From positions 1 through 60,622 of IMG/VR virus record IMGVR_UViG_3300037343_000158: a DNA stretch of 60,622 nucleotides. The stretch is one strand, 5' to 3'. This DNA comes from a virus. The notes below the pieces were generated by a model, which worked only from the letters and a program-made list of their open reading frames with translations, did not search any database and had not been told where the DNA came from. Positions within the stretch are counted from its first letter, which is position 1. Every line of letters begins with the position of its first letter. Below, piece after piece: positions 22,353 through 32,698 of the stretch. A program made the position numbers and the translations under genes.

Positions 22353-25016
22353 ATGCCTGGATTCCTTGGAGGAAGTACTGGTGGCGGTGGCGGCACTGGT
22401 GGAGAAATTCGTTTTCCTAAAGAGTTTGTCGACCCAGTAACTAAACTGCGCGTTTCGACGCCTGAAAACCTTATTGACACCGACTTTGAGTACGGACTAC
22501 AGCCAACTAAGTGGGAGACTGTTGAGCTAATCAACAATACCCCGTCATTCTTCTCTAAGTCTGGTGACACCACAATTCCAGGTATAACTGCGATTACCAC
22601 AAACGCGGGGACCCGAGAAATTATTGTAAAGACCTCTTTAGGTCACGGATTAGCCGCTGGTATCCCAATTAACGTTACAGGCAGTAAGTCTGTAACCGCT
22701 GATGGTGCATACATTATTAACTCAATTCCTGATGAAACTACATTTACTTACTTGTGTAGAGACACCCAGCCTGAAACTTCTTCTATTGAAGACCTTTACA
22801 CTTCAATCATCACTGGAGAGTTTTTTCAAGGTTCTCAACTGCGTCTTTCAGACTCTGCTGGTATAACAACCGATGGAGATACCTTCTCTGAGCTAACTGT
22901 CACTACCAACTCCCCGCACGGTTTTGGTGCCCAGACACCTTTCTATTTTCTAAACCTGAACTCCACAATCTCACAGGAGTTTGCTGCAACAAACACTGAG
23001 ACAAAATCCTTTGACTCCTCAAACTCTGCAACTGCTCAAACCTTTGACGGCTCGAACACTCTTTCTTCGCTAAACATTGACTGGAGCAACAGCGCAACTA
23101 TTGCTGGCATTGAGAGCGACATTGACTCTGTCAGCATAGCTGATGACACAATTGTGGTTGTCCACGGCGGAACTGAAAACTTTGTAGGCCTTCCAACGGG
23201 AGCACCTCTTTACTACAGCATCGTTGCCGCGGGAGGCTACTTCCTAACAAACCCAAGAGGCGTTCTTTTCTTGGGAGAAACCAGCACCCTAGGAACGTCA
23301 CAGTCCACTATTCAGTTGACAGACACTCCTGGCGGAAACGTAATTGACATTCAAACAAACCTCGCAGGTAAATTTAAAATTGCAAACCAAGCTCGAGTTT
23401 TTGCTGGTAACAACAGAGACCCAGAGACCGAAGTAGGAATAAACTTAATTAACGAAGAACCAAAAACCTTTGACGGAGGCAACTCTGTGGGGCTCTCTGG
23501 GACGGTAACTTCTTACAACAGCTCTAACGTCACAATCCAGTCAGCAGAAGCTCTTGATTGGTACCAAGGCACTATGCTTTTCTACAATACCGATGGAGCA
23601 GCTGCTTCTGGGCTAACTAACAACACTACGTACTTTATCGATTTTCTTATTGCTCAGCCGAATAATGTCTACACCTTCACTCTTAAGCCCTTGCCGACCT
23701 CCTCGGCTATTTCTACCATTTCTGGCGGCTCAGGAACACAAACATTCAAGCAAATTGGCGTATCTATAGATAAAGATATTTTTCACCTTAAAGATAACGG
23801 CTATCAACTAAACGACATGCTTCGCTATGAGTACCCCGTAGGTGGTCGAATAGACGCTGATGAAGACTTTAATTTTTACTTTATAAAAACTCGCTATGAC
23901 CAGCACAATTTTAATCTGAGCCACACTCTTGGCTCAATTATCCCAACTACCATTGAGCGGATAGGTAATGACTGGGGAATTCCAATAACTCCAACCACAG
24001 TTACTATAGTCGGCTTTCAAACTCCGCTTTCCTTTGCAGTTACAAGCGGAGTTCTCCCTGCGGGGTTGACTCTAGACACTTCTACAGGTGTCGTGTCTGG
24101 GACTCCAACGGAGACTATTGACATCCCAGGACGCGAAGTAATTATTACATTGACAGACGCCGAAGGCTCACAGGGTATCCAGACTCACACTTATCAGTTC
24201 AACCAGCCCCCATTCTTGTACAGCTTTAGCTCTGCAACGTTTACTACTGGCGGGGTTTCAGGCAGAGACGGCCCGAGCGTCAGCCAAGCTCGTAACGGTG
24301 TTGGTAACCCCTCATGGGCAAGTCAGTACTTAAACATGAACCAAAACGGCGTTCAGCTTTGGACAGTACCTCAAAACGGCACTTATAGGATAGGCGCTTA
24401 TGGCGCTGCGGGAGGCCGTTCAAATAACTGGGGCCAGAGAGGTGGCTACGGAGCCTACTCCAGAGGCGATATCGCTCTTACGCAAGGGCAAGTTTTGAAG
24501 ATTGTCGTTGGTCAGATGGGCGGGAGTAATACCTATGACGGTGGCGGTGGCGGTGCTTCTTATGTCTCTACCAGTGACAACAGCCCACTTATTGTTGGAG
24601 GCGCAGGTGGCGGTGGAGGCCCAAGCAACCAGAGTTATAAAGAAGCCAGAACTTCCCAAGGCACTAATAACGAATATGGAAGCCCACAAATTGGGTACGG
24701 TGGCACCAACTACAACAGCACTCCAGGTGGCGGTGGAGGATTCTATGGTGATGGAGCAGGAAGTTGGAGAGGCATCGGCTTTACTAACGGGTCTAGGGGT
24801 GGCTCAGGGACATCTGGAGCCTACGGAGGCTTCGGAGGCGGCGGCGGCGGTGGACAGACCAACGGAGCTGGAGGTGGCGGAGGCTACACAGGTGGAAACG
24901 CTTCGCGATGGTCAAACTCAGCTTCGGGTGGCGGCTCTTACGTTTCAGGGTCGAATCAGTACCAACAAGCCCAGTACAGCGGCGGCGATGGCCAAGTTAG
25001 CATCCAACGGGTATGA
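22353..25016 (+). CDS. Modular structural protein with glycine-rich tip, 887 aa
   Basis: The N-terminal region (MPGFLGGSTGGGGGTGGEIR, then DFEYGLQPTKWETVELINN) strongly recalls large virion structural proteins of marine cyanomyoviruses; this is from memory of that family, not a search. It has a 'HGL' beta-module near 85-130, repeated 'FDGSN' segments near 220-250, and an Ig-like putative (PLSFAVTSGVLPAGLTLDTS) near 560-600. A glycine-rich domain from about residue 622 to the end (GGRSNNWGQRGGYG, GGGGGASYVS and others) resembles polyglycine adhesin tips. Likely a host-contact protein of the tail. Confidence 0.8.
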   Translation: MPGFLGGSTGGGGGTGGEIRFPKEFVDPVTKLRVSTPENLIDTDFEYGLQPTKWETVELINNTPSFFSKSGDTTIPGITAITTNAGTREIIVKTSLGHGLAAGIPINVTGSKSVTADGAYIINSIPDETTFTYLCRDTQPETSSIEDLYTSIITGEFFQGSQLRLSDSAGITTDGDTFSELTVTTNSPHGFGAQTPFYFLNLNSTISQEFAATNTETKSFDSSNSATAQTFDGSNTLSSLNIDWSNSATIAGIESDIDSVSIADDTIVVVHGGTENFVGLPTGAPLYYSIVAAGGYFLTNPRGVLFLGETSTLGTSQSTIQLTDTPGGNVIDIQTNLAGKFKIANQARVFAGNNRDPETEVGINLINEEPKTFDGGNSVGLSGTVTSYNSSNVTIQSAEALDWYQGTMLFYNTDGAAASGLTNNTTYFIDFLIAQPNNVYTFTLKPLPTSSAISTISGGSGTQTFKQIGVSIDKDIFHLKDNGYQLNDMLRYEYPVGGRIDADEDFNFYFIKTRYDQHNFNLSHTLGSIIPTTIERIGNDWGIPITPTTVTIVGFQTPLSFAVTSGVLPAGLTLDTSTGVVSGTPTETIDIPGREVIITLTDAEGSQGIQTHTYQFNQPPFLYSFSSATFTTGGVSGRDGPSVSQARNGVGNPSWASQYLNMNQNGVQLWTVPQNGTYRIGAYGAAGGRSNNWGQRGGYGAYSRGDIALTQGQVLKIVVGQMGGSNTYDGGGGGASYVSTSDNSPLIVGGAGGGGGPSNQSYKEARTSQGTNNEYGSPQIGYGGTNYNSTPGGGGGFYGDGAGSWRGIGFTNGSRGGSGTSGAYGGFGGGGGGGQTNGAGGGGGYTGGNASRWSNSASGGGSYVSGSNQYQQAQYSGGDGQVSIQRV

Positions 25017-25076
25017 CAATCACTTTAGCACTAACAGAAGTTTTATTATTTATTAGTAAAGTCAAGGAGAAAACAA

Positions 25077-28000
25077 ATGGCTATTGATGTACTCACAGCG
25101 GGTGCGGCTGGAACGCACTCCTTTGCTAAAACTACCGTAAATACTGACGAAGACTTTATTTACTACACAAACACTGGAGAAGACGTTATACCAGCTGCTT
25201 TGGTTCCTGGCACCACATTTACCTACGCAGCGGGTGTGGGCATTTTGACTGGTCTAGTTGACAATGATTTGCTCTACGTAGTCACCCAAAGCGCTAAAAA
25301 ACTACAGTTTAGCTTTACTTCAGGAGGAACGCCTGTAGACATAACTGACGTATCTGCTGGTGGAGTATCTTTCAATCCCCCTGTTTTGGTGGATGGCAAG
25401 CTCAACATTGACGGCTCTACCCCAGAAAATCAAGCCGTAAAGTATTACACCAATCGAGAGCCACTCACTGGACTTACGTCAGGCGAGACTTACTTCCTAA
25501 AAAACGTATCCATCTCTGAGTTTGCTGGTACTCAGGCGCTATACGACTTTACTAGCCATAACTTTACAACTGCAGGTCTTACTGGTAGAGAAGGCCCAAC
25601 AATTACTCAACTTCGTGCTAGCTACAACACGACTTGGGAAACAACTTACCTAACTCAGGGAGCTTTTAGGGGCTACCAAGACTGGACCGTTCCTGTCTCT
25701 GGACTCTACAACTTTGACGTTAGAGGCGCTTCGGGCTTTGACGATTCGGGCGCTGCAAATCCTGGACGAGGAGCTCGAGTCTCGGGGCGCATATCCTTAA
25801 CTAAGGGTGAGATTATCACCATAGTTGTAGGCCAAGTAGGTGACGGGCCTTCTACAGGGAGCAGAAGCGGTGGTGCTGGTGGAGGTACTTTTGTTGTTAG
25901 AAAGCAGACCTCAGACCCTCTTTTCGTTGCTGGTGGAGGTACTCCTTCTTCTGCCACTGTAGCTGGTAGAGACGCAACTCTCACTAACATTGCAGGGACA
26001 TCCACGAATGGACGAACTTCAGGCGGCGAGTCTGGGTTCGGTGGAGCTTCCAGGTTTGGGTACTCTGCTGCTGGTGGTGGATTCTTCTCTAGAGGTGAAG
26101 ACCGAAGCTTCAACCCAGCAAGCGGTGGAGGTTCGTACTTAGACGGGCTAACCATGAGTATCAACTCTGGTCAAGGTGGTTACGGTGGATTTGGTGGCGG
26201 TGGCCAATCAGACGCTAGGTATAGATTTCAAGGTGGTGGTGGTGGTGGCTACTCTGGTGGAGGCGGTTCGAACAGTACTACTACTGGAGATTCTGGAGGT
26301 GGTGGAGGTTCCTTCATCGCAGCTACAGTTACCAACCCCTCAACGTCAACAGGAACTTTTAACGGTTCAACTACCATAAATAACGGTCAGGCAGTGACCA
26401 ACCTAAACTCTTTCAACACTGGAGAAGGTAGCGTTGAGGTCAGCCTAGTTTCGGACTTTACTACTGGCAATGAGCTATACCCAACAGCAGTAGATGCTAA
26501 CGCAGGCACAAACAAGATTGCTCTTGAGCCTGCAGGCTCAGCTTTCCACGCTCTTGTGCCAATCAACATGGACTTAGAGGCTGATGTAATCCACAGTCCA
26601 AGCCCGCACACCCTCACTACAGGCGAAGCAATTACCCTCAACTTCACGGGTACTCCTGCTGCTGGCCTAGCCAACGACGGCATTTACTATGTAGAGGTAG
26701 TAAACGCGTACACCTACAGACTGAGCAGTACTCCGTCTCCGTCATTTACAACAATTAACCTAACCCAGCCCTCAGGGCAGTCCGTTGGGGGCTCGTCTCA
26801 ACTGAGCCGAGTTGTGGTAAACACAGCAACCAACACTCTAACTATAAGCAACCACGGATTCCTAGTGGACCAGCCGCTCCAATACAGCAAGGGTGACGAG
26901 ACTGACACGGCTATTGGCGGTCTTCAGGATGGACTTACTTATTACATCGCTGAGGTAATAAACGCCAACCAAGTTAAGCTAAAGAACGCTTTTAATAGCC
27001 CTACAACAATCAACTTTACGGGGCCTGGAACTGGCACAGGGCACAGTTTTATATTTTTGACTGTGAACATTTTAGAAGACACTCTTTACATCCCTAACCA
27101 CGGGCTAGTAGATAACCAGCGCGTTATATATACCAGCAACTCAAACGATGCTGTCACGGGGCTTGTAGAGGGCCAAACTTACTTTATTAGAGTTGTAGAT
27201 GCTAGCATTATCAAATTAGCGATAACTGCTAACTTAAACAGTGCTTTTGCGAACATAACAGCTGCAGGTGTTGGTACGCATTCTCTAATTCTGACATCTA
27301 TTGATTTTGCTAATGACACAATTTCTATCCCCTCTCACGGATTCCTTGGCGGAGAGCTAGTCAACTATGACTCTAAGAGTCAAACAGTCATCACTGGACT
27401 TACCACCAACACGCCTTACTACGTAATCGAAGTTGATGGTGACAACCTAAAGCTTGCCACAACCCCCGAGAACGCAATAACAGGTAATGCCGTAGACCTT
27501 TTGGCTTCTCCTGCCGCGGTTGGGCGTCACACGTTGCAATCTTTGACAAACACTCCCGACGGAATTTATGACGTCAACTCAGTGCCGTCTCCAACCACCT
27601 TTACTGCAATAGCAAAGGGAAGTGTTCCAGTAATTGAGAAGCTGTTCAACCCTAGAGCTGCAATAAACTTAACTCTAGATACTATCCTTCTGCCTTCTCA
27701 TGGATTCTCTACTGGAACAAAGGTAAATTATTCCCAAGGAGCTTCAGCAACAGACATCGAGGGACTGGTTGATACCACAGACTACTTTATTGTAACTGTT
27801 AACAGGGACAACGTACGCCTAGCTTCCTCTGCTGAGTTTGCTGCTTCTGGAGTGACAGTGCCAATCACAGGCTACGGAACTGGCATTGCTCACACACTTA
27901 CTACCAGCCAGATAAACGGTAACCTAACTGGGGCAGGGTCTGTAACCGTTGCTCAAGGCTCAGTTCTTGTAAACGGACAGGGAACCTCTTTTGCTAAGAT

Positions 28001-30884
28001 TCTAAAAGTTGGAGACACTTTCAGGATTTATCCTGCAGACACTGAAGTACCTTTGACATTCGCAGCTGCTGATGTTGACGAGGCTAACTCTAGAATTAAC
28101 AAGACTCACTTGTTTACCACGGGGGACGTTGTAAAGTTTGCCCCTAACGGAGGAGTATCTCCTAGCCCGCTAGTTGACGGATACTACTACTTTGCACGGG
28201 CTATCTCTGGTACGCAGTTGTCCTTGCACCAGTCTTTGGTAGAAGCCAACAATGATACAAACCCCGTTGACTTTAATACTCAGGGTACTGGAACTACCTT
28301 CTCGCTAATTAAGAGCACCCCTATAGGCCCTATTATCCGTAGGATTACGGCTGTCGGGTCGGACACGCAGATTACTGTGGACCGCCCATACGCAAACCCC
28401 TACACCACAATCGGGTACTCTTTCCCAACCTTTGTATATGTTCGACCTCAGGGCTACTCGCTTCACCGTCCATTTGATGGTGGCGTTGAGATGTCCGTTG
28501 GTATTGGCACATCGTTTGGTCAGATTATTCGCCAAACTCGTAAGTACTTCCGTTACCAGTCAGGTAAGGGTATTCAGACTTCCGCTGGTATCAACTTCAA
28601 GCCCTCAATTGATATTCAAAGCATGAGGCAGTTCTCCTCGCTTTTGGTGGAAGCCAAGACTCGCCGTCCACACGGGCTAAGGTCTGGGCTATTTATAACA
28701 GTAAGCCAGTCAGAAGACTCTTTCGGCGTTCCAAGCTTGCCTTACAACGGAGACGTTGAAGTTACTGTAGTTGACCAAACTACTTTCCGATTCCCTGCGC
28801 CTGCCCCAATGATAGAGCCTCGTGCATACGGATTCCCACAGTTCTTTGTTCGCGAATGGTCTAACGGTGCTGTACGCTCTGGAATGTTCGACTTCCAAAA
28901 CGGAATGTTCTACGAATACGACGGAGAAGAAATCTACTGTGTTAGACGCTCTTCGACTCAGCAGCTAGCTGGAACAGTTGCTGCTTTGCAGGGGTCGGAG
29001 CTTATCTTTGGTGAAGGAACTCAGTTCACTACTCAGGTAAAATTAGGTGATTTTATTGTTCTTCGTGGTCAGTCATACCGAATTGTTCAGGTTGAGTCTG
29101 ACACTAGGCTGGCTGTAAGGCCAGAATACAAGGGCGCTTCTGGGGCAGAGAAAGAGTTTGACCCAGCCGTTGAAGTAGATACAGCCATCAATACGTTTAA
29201 CATTATTGGTCACGGGTTTAGCGACAGGCTTCCTGTTGTATACAACTCTATTGATGGCGAGACTATCGGTGGTTTAGTAAACGGTAGAACTTACTATGTT
29301 GACTTGAATAACAACAATAGCTTTAAGCTACTTGCCCTCCCAGACTCAGCTACCAACGTGAATCTATCTACTGTGGGCACAACAAATGTGCACACTTTCG
29401 TGCCTGCTAAGTCGGGTATCGTGGTTACCAAAACTGTGGACACTAAAATTCCTCAGGCGGACTGGTCAATTGACCCTTGCGACGGTTCTGGTATTACGGG
29501 GTACAACCTAGACCTATCTCGTATCCAGATGGTCTACATTGATTACTCTTGGTACGGTGCTGGAAAAATTCGTTTTGGATTTAAAACTTCTGACGGTCAA
29601 GTGCAATACACTCACGAGTTTGTTCACAATAACAATTTGTACGAGTCCTACTTCCGCTCTGGAAACCTTCCAGCTCGTTATGAAGTAGCCACTTTTGAGA
29701 ACCCAACCTACATTCCATACCTGTTCCATTGGGGTACTTCGGTAATGATGGATGGGCGTTTCGACGATGACAACGCTTACTTGTTCACAGCCAGCAGTCA
29801 AACCTTGAATGTTCCTGGAACTACAGCAAAGTCCTTCTCGTCTTCTGGGATTAACTTGGTAACGGACCTATTTACCGTACAAAGCCACGGTTTCCGCTCT
29901 GGTGACGTTCTACAGTTCCAGTCCATTGCCGCCGACGGCTTCCCTGGCCCTAATACTCAGAACCCTGCTACTCAGGTAATTGGGTCTAACACGTTTGCAA
30001 ACCTAACAAACTCAGCTAAGTACCAAGCGTTTGTGAACTCACCTAACCTAATCCACTTAACCCCAGAAGATGCCACAATAACTGTTGGCGGGACAATTGC
30101 CCGTACAGGCAGTACCGTAACGGTTACAACCGCGCAAGCTCACAACATCCCAGCAAGCAATAACGTTGGAGTTTACTTTATTACAAACGCGGCTGGCGAG
30201 GCAATTACAAACTTGCCAGACTACTACGTGGGCGCAGTATCCGTCACGGGCGCGACGACCTTCACCTTCACAGTTGCTGGTTCGTTTACAGTTGCTTCTA
30301 CTCCTATCCCTAACGCTGCTATTGGTGAGATTTTGAATTTCACCAGTCAGGGAAACACTCAGTACACCTACTTCCTATACCCAGAGGGTTCGCTAAACAA
30401 CACTTCTGGACCAAACTACCAACCACTATTGTCGCTCCGCTTGAGCCCATCGGTGTCTGAAGGTTTGACTGGTAAGCTTGGTGACCGAGACATTATCAAC
30501 CGAATGCAATTAAGGCTTCAGGAAATTGGTGTCTCAACTGACCAGTTAGTAGACGTAAAAGTTCTACTTAACCCTCGTCTAAACAACCTTAACTTTGTTG
30601 GCGTGGACCCTCCTTCGCTAACTCAGGTCGTGGCGCACACTGCTCAGGACACTGTTTCTGGTGGAGTTCAGATTTACAACTTCCGTGCATCAGGTGCCGC
30701 AGGGGGCGAAGAGTCAACCACTACAGTAGACATCACCACACTGTTTGAGCTATCAAACTCAATCCTAGGTGGAGACTCCATCTTCCCCGACGGCCCAGAC
30801 ATCTTGACGCTTGCAGTGTCTCGGTTGACTGGCGCGTCTACCTTGACTGCTGCTAAAATATCATGGGCTGAAGCTCAAGCGTAA
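25077..30884 (+). CDS. Giant modular structural protein, 1935 aa
   Basis: The largest protein in the window. A glycine-rich domain at about 155-455 is homologous to the tip of the preceding protein (both have FTT-G-TGREGP-like starts and WTVP-x-x-G strands). At least five 'N-H-G-F' beta-modules of about 80 residues follow (roughly 580-940 and 1365-1442). The C-terminal third has IDYSWYGAGKIRFGF, RSGNLPARYE and HWGTSVMMDGRFDDD, motifs I associate with cyanomyovirus virion proteins. An AAGGAG precedes ATG 25077. The protein most likely forms a long tail appendage or baseplate spoke. Rightward, and 10 bases before the next fibre gene. Confidence 0.85.
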   Translation: MAIDVLTAGAAGTHSFAKTTVNTDEDFIYYTNTGEDVIPAALVPGTTFTYAAGVGILTGLVDNDLLYVVTQSAKKLQFSFTSGGTPVDITDVSAGGVSFNPPVLVDGKLNIDGSTPENQAVKYYTNREPLTGLTSGETYFLKNVSISEFAGTQALYDFTSHNFTTAGLTGREGPTITQLRASYNTTWETTYLTQGAFRGYQDWTVPVSGLYNFDVRGASGFDDSGAANPGRGARVSGRISLTKGEIITIVVGQVGDGPSTGSRSGGAGGGTFVVRKQTSDPLFVAGGGTPSSATVAGRDATLTNIAGTSTNGRTSGGESGFGGASRFGYSAAGGGFFSRGEDRSFNPASGGGSYLDGLTMSINSGQGGYGGFGGGGQSDARYRFQGGGGGGYSGGGGSNSTTTGDSGGGGGSFIAATVTNPSTSTGTFNGSTTINNGQAVTNLNSFNTGEGSVEVSLVSDFTTGNELYPTAVDANAGTNKIALEPAGSAFHALVPINMDLEADVIHSPSPHTLTTGEAITLNFTGTPAAGLANDGIYYVEVVNAYTYRLSSTPSPSFTTINLTQPSGQSVGGSSQLSRVVVNTATNTLTISNHGFLVDQPLQYSKGDETDTAIGGLQDGLTYYIAEVINANQVKLKNAFNSPTTINFTGPGTGTGHSFIFLTVNILEDTLYIPNHGLVDNQRVIYTSNSNDAVTGLVEGQTYFIRVVDASIIKLAITANLNSAFANITAAGVGTHSLILTSIDFANDTISIPSHGFLGGELVNYDSKSQTVITGLTTNTPYYVIEVDGDNLKLATTPENAITGNAVDLLASPAAVGRHTLQSLTNTPDGIYDVNSVPSPTTFTAIAKGSVPVIEKLFNPRAAINLTLDTILLPSHGFSTGTKVNYSQGASATDIEGLVDTTDYFIVTVNRDNVRLASSAEFAASGVTVPITGYGTGIAHTLTTSQINGNLTGAGSVTVAQGSVLVNGQGTSFAKILKVGDTFRIYPADTEVPLTFAAADVDEANSRINKTHLFTTGDVVKFAPNGGVSPSPLVDGYYYFARAISGTQLSLHQSLVEANNDTNPVDFNTQGTGTTFSLIKSTPIGPIIRRITAVGSDTQITVDRPYANPYTTIGYSFPTFVYVRPQGYSLHRPFDGGVEMSVGIGTSFGQIIRQTRKYFRYQSGKGIQTSAGINFKPSIDIQSMRQFSSLLVEAKTRRPHGLRSGLFITVSQSEDSFGVPSLPYNGDVEVTVVDQTTFRFPAPAPMIEPRAYGFPQFFVREWSNGAVRSGMFDFQNGMFYEYDGEEIYCVRRSSTQQLAGTVAALQGSELIFGEGTQFTTQVKLGDFIVLRGQSYRIVQVESDTRLAVRPEYKGASGAEKEFDPAVEVDTAINTFNIIGHGFSDRLPVVYNSIDGETIGGLVNGRTYYVDLNNNNSFKLLALPDSATNVNLSTVGTTNVHTFVPAKSGIVVTKTVDTKIPQADWSIDPCDGSGITGYNLDLSRIQMVYIDYSWYGAGKIRFGFKTSDGQVQYTHEFVHNNNLYESYFRSGNLPARYEVATFENPTYIPYLFHWGTSVMMDGRFDDDNAYLFTASSQTLNVPGTTAKSFSSSGINLVTDLFTVQSHGFRSGDVLQFQSIAADGFPGPNTQNPATQVIGSNTFANLTNSAKYQAFVNSPNLIHLTPEDATITVGGTIARTGSTVTVTTAQAHNIPASNNVGVYFITNAAGEAITNLPDYYVGAVSVTGATTFTFTVAGSFTVASTPIPNAAIGEILNFTSQGNTQYTYFLYPEGSLNNTSGPNYQPLLSLRLSPSVSEGLTGKLGDRDIINRMQLRLQEIGVSTDQLVDVKVLLNPRLNNLNFVGVDPPSLTQVVAHTAQDTVSGGVQIYNFRASGAAGGEESTTTVDITTLFELSNSILGGDSIFPDGPDILTLAVSRLTGASTLTAAKISWAEAQA

Positions 30885-30894
30885 GGGACTGAAA

Positions 30895-32655
30895 ATGTCG
30901 ATACAAAGACTTGGAATTTTAAATCCTCCAGCAAACGATGTCACTCCCTTGGCAACGTTCAGTTCGGCTCACCTTGTGTCAGTGATTGTTGCGAATAAAG
31001 CAGTCACAGCCACGCCTCTTACAAAAGTAAACATTTATGTCGTACCTTCGGGAGCCACCATTGAGGCGCAGTACTCTTACGTCGCTTTTGGATTAGAGCT
31101 CTCGCTAGGAAGTTCCTTTGAGACATTCAGGTTTGCTGTTAATCCAGGCGATGTAATTTTTGTCAGGTCTACGGTAAGCACTACGTCATTTACCTGTGTA
31201 GGAATTACTCAGGATGACGCGGCGCAGCCCGCAGCGCTTTCGCAGGTGTTTACAAACAAAGTAATTAGAGGAATCTCTAACACTCTTTACCTAGATAAAG
31301 GCCAGACTGCTGACCGTCGCCTTGATGCTGAAGAAGGCTACGTTAGGTATAACGGAGACCTAAACGCGGGCGCAGGCGCTCTAGAGCTCCTAACCAGCGC
31401 TGGCTGGGAGCCAGTCGGACTGGGAGAAGCCTTAGAAGGCCCTGAAGGACCTACAGGTCCCACAGGACCCTCAGGCGGTCCTACAGGTGCAACGGGTCCT
31501 TTAGGTTTTACAGGCCCAGCAGGCCCTCAAGCAATTGCAATAAATCTTTTAGGAACAGTTGCTGATTTTGCTTCCCTTCCTTCAACTGGTCAAACTTTTT
31601 CAGATACATACCTAGTTTCAGATGACGATAATTTGTATTTTTGGGACAATGAAGCTTGGGTCAGCTTAGGACCAATTGTCGGACCGACTGGTGCACAAGG
31701 GGTACAAGGCGCAACTGGGCCTTCAGGTGAAGATGGCACTACAGGCGCTCAAGGAGCGCTTGGCCCCGTGGGGCCAGTAATACGTTTGTTAGAAGCTGTG
31801 GCAACTTTAGCCGACATCCCGCTAGAAGAGGCATTAGAGGACAATGACGCTCTATACATAGAAGACGAGTCTGCACTGTACGTTTACAGCACTAACTCTG
31901 GTCTTGTAAATGTTGGCGCAGTTTTTGGTCCTACTGGTCCAATTGGGCCTACAGGGCCTGAAGGGCCTACAGGGCCTACTGGTCCACAGGGGATAATTGG
32001 GCCAACAGGGGCTGGCTCGACAGTTGAGGGTCCACTAGGCCCCACGGGTGGCGCGGGTATTGCAGGTCCAACAGGAGCAGAGGGCCCTCAAGGGACATCT
32101 CTTGTTGTTGTGGGGTCAGTAGCAACTGTTGGAGATTTGCCAGCTAGTGCCTTGACAAGCGAGGCTTACGTTGTAAATGCAACAGGAGAGCTTTACGTTT
32201 GGGATGGCTCCGCTTGGAACGCTCTTGGGCTAGTGCAAGGACCAACGGGACCAACAGGCTCTGTGGGCTTGACTGGCGCGGCTGGCGACGTAACTGTTAG
32301 CACAACCACAGACGTATCTACGTTTGTGTCGCTGTATGAGAATGCCAATGGAGACCAAGAAGGCAAGACTAATGTTGGCATTGTCTATAACGCTTCAGAA
32401 GAGAAGTTGACAGTCACCAACATACAGTCCGAGTCTCTCGTGAGTGCAACCGACCTTTTGCTCAGTGCTCCTCAAGGAATTAAAGCGTTATCTCCGTTCA
32501 AGCTCGCGAACTACACCAAAGCTCAATTGCTTGCGCTCTCTTCGGTACAAGCTGGGTCAATGGCCTTTTGCACCGATGAAGTTGGCGGAGCAGTTCCTGT
32601 ATTCTACGATGGAGCTGACTGGAGACGAGTAACTGACCGAGAGGTAGTACTGTAA
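30895..32655 (+). CDS. Collagen-like fibre protein with RLG-type anchor, 586 aa
   Basis: Residues 1-110 form a globular anchor ([15 protein letters not shown]...[18 protein letters not shown]) shared with the protein at 32699 but not with the MAAIDFP fibres. An ALYLDKGQ-like segment follows, then Gly-x-y tracts with three Trp/Tyr hairpin modules ([43 protein letters not shown]). The C-terminal 130 residues ([16 protein letters not shown]...[20 protein letters not shown]) look like the common short head of phage fibres. It probably attaches to the giant protein just upstream. Confidence 0.85.
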   Translation: MSIQRLGILNPPANDVTPLATFSSAHLVSVIVANKAVTATPLTKVNIYVVPSGATIEAQYSYVAFGLELSLGSSFETFRFAVNPGDVIFVRSTVSTTSFTCVGITQDDAAQPAALSQVFTNKVIRGISNTLYLDKGQTADRRLDAEEGYVRYNGDLNAGAGALELLTSAGWEPVGLGEALEGPEGPTGPTGPSGGPTGATGPLGFTGPAGPQAIAINLLGTVADFASLPSTGQTFSDTYLVSDDDNLYFWDNEAWVSLGPIVGPTGAQGVQGATGPSGEDGTTGAQGALGPVGPVIRLLEAVATLADIPLEEALEDNDALYIEDESALYVYSTNSGLVNVGAVFGPTGPIGPTGPEGPTGPTGPQGIIGPTGAGSTVEGPLGPTGGAGIAGPTGAEGPQGTSLVVVGSVATVGDLPASALTSEAYVVNATGELYVWDGSAWNALGLVQGPTGPTGSVGLTGAAGDVTVSTTTDVSTFVSLYENANGDQEGKTNVGIVYNASEEKLTVTNIQSESLVSATDLLLSAPQGIKALSPFKLANYTKAQLLALSSVQAGSMAFCTDEVGGAVPVFYDGADWRRVTDREVVL

Positions 32656-32698
32656 TGTTGAACTTGACGTCGATTGCAACAGACTTGGAGATGGTGAA

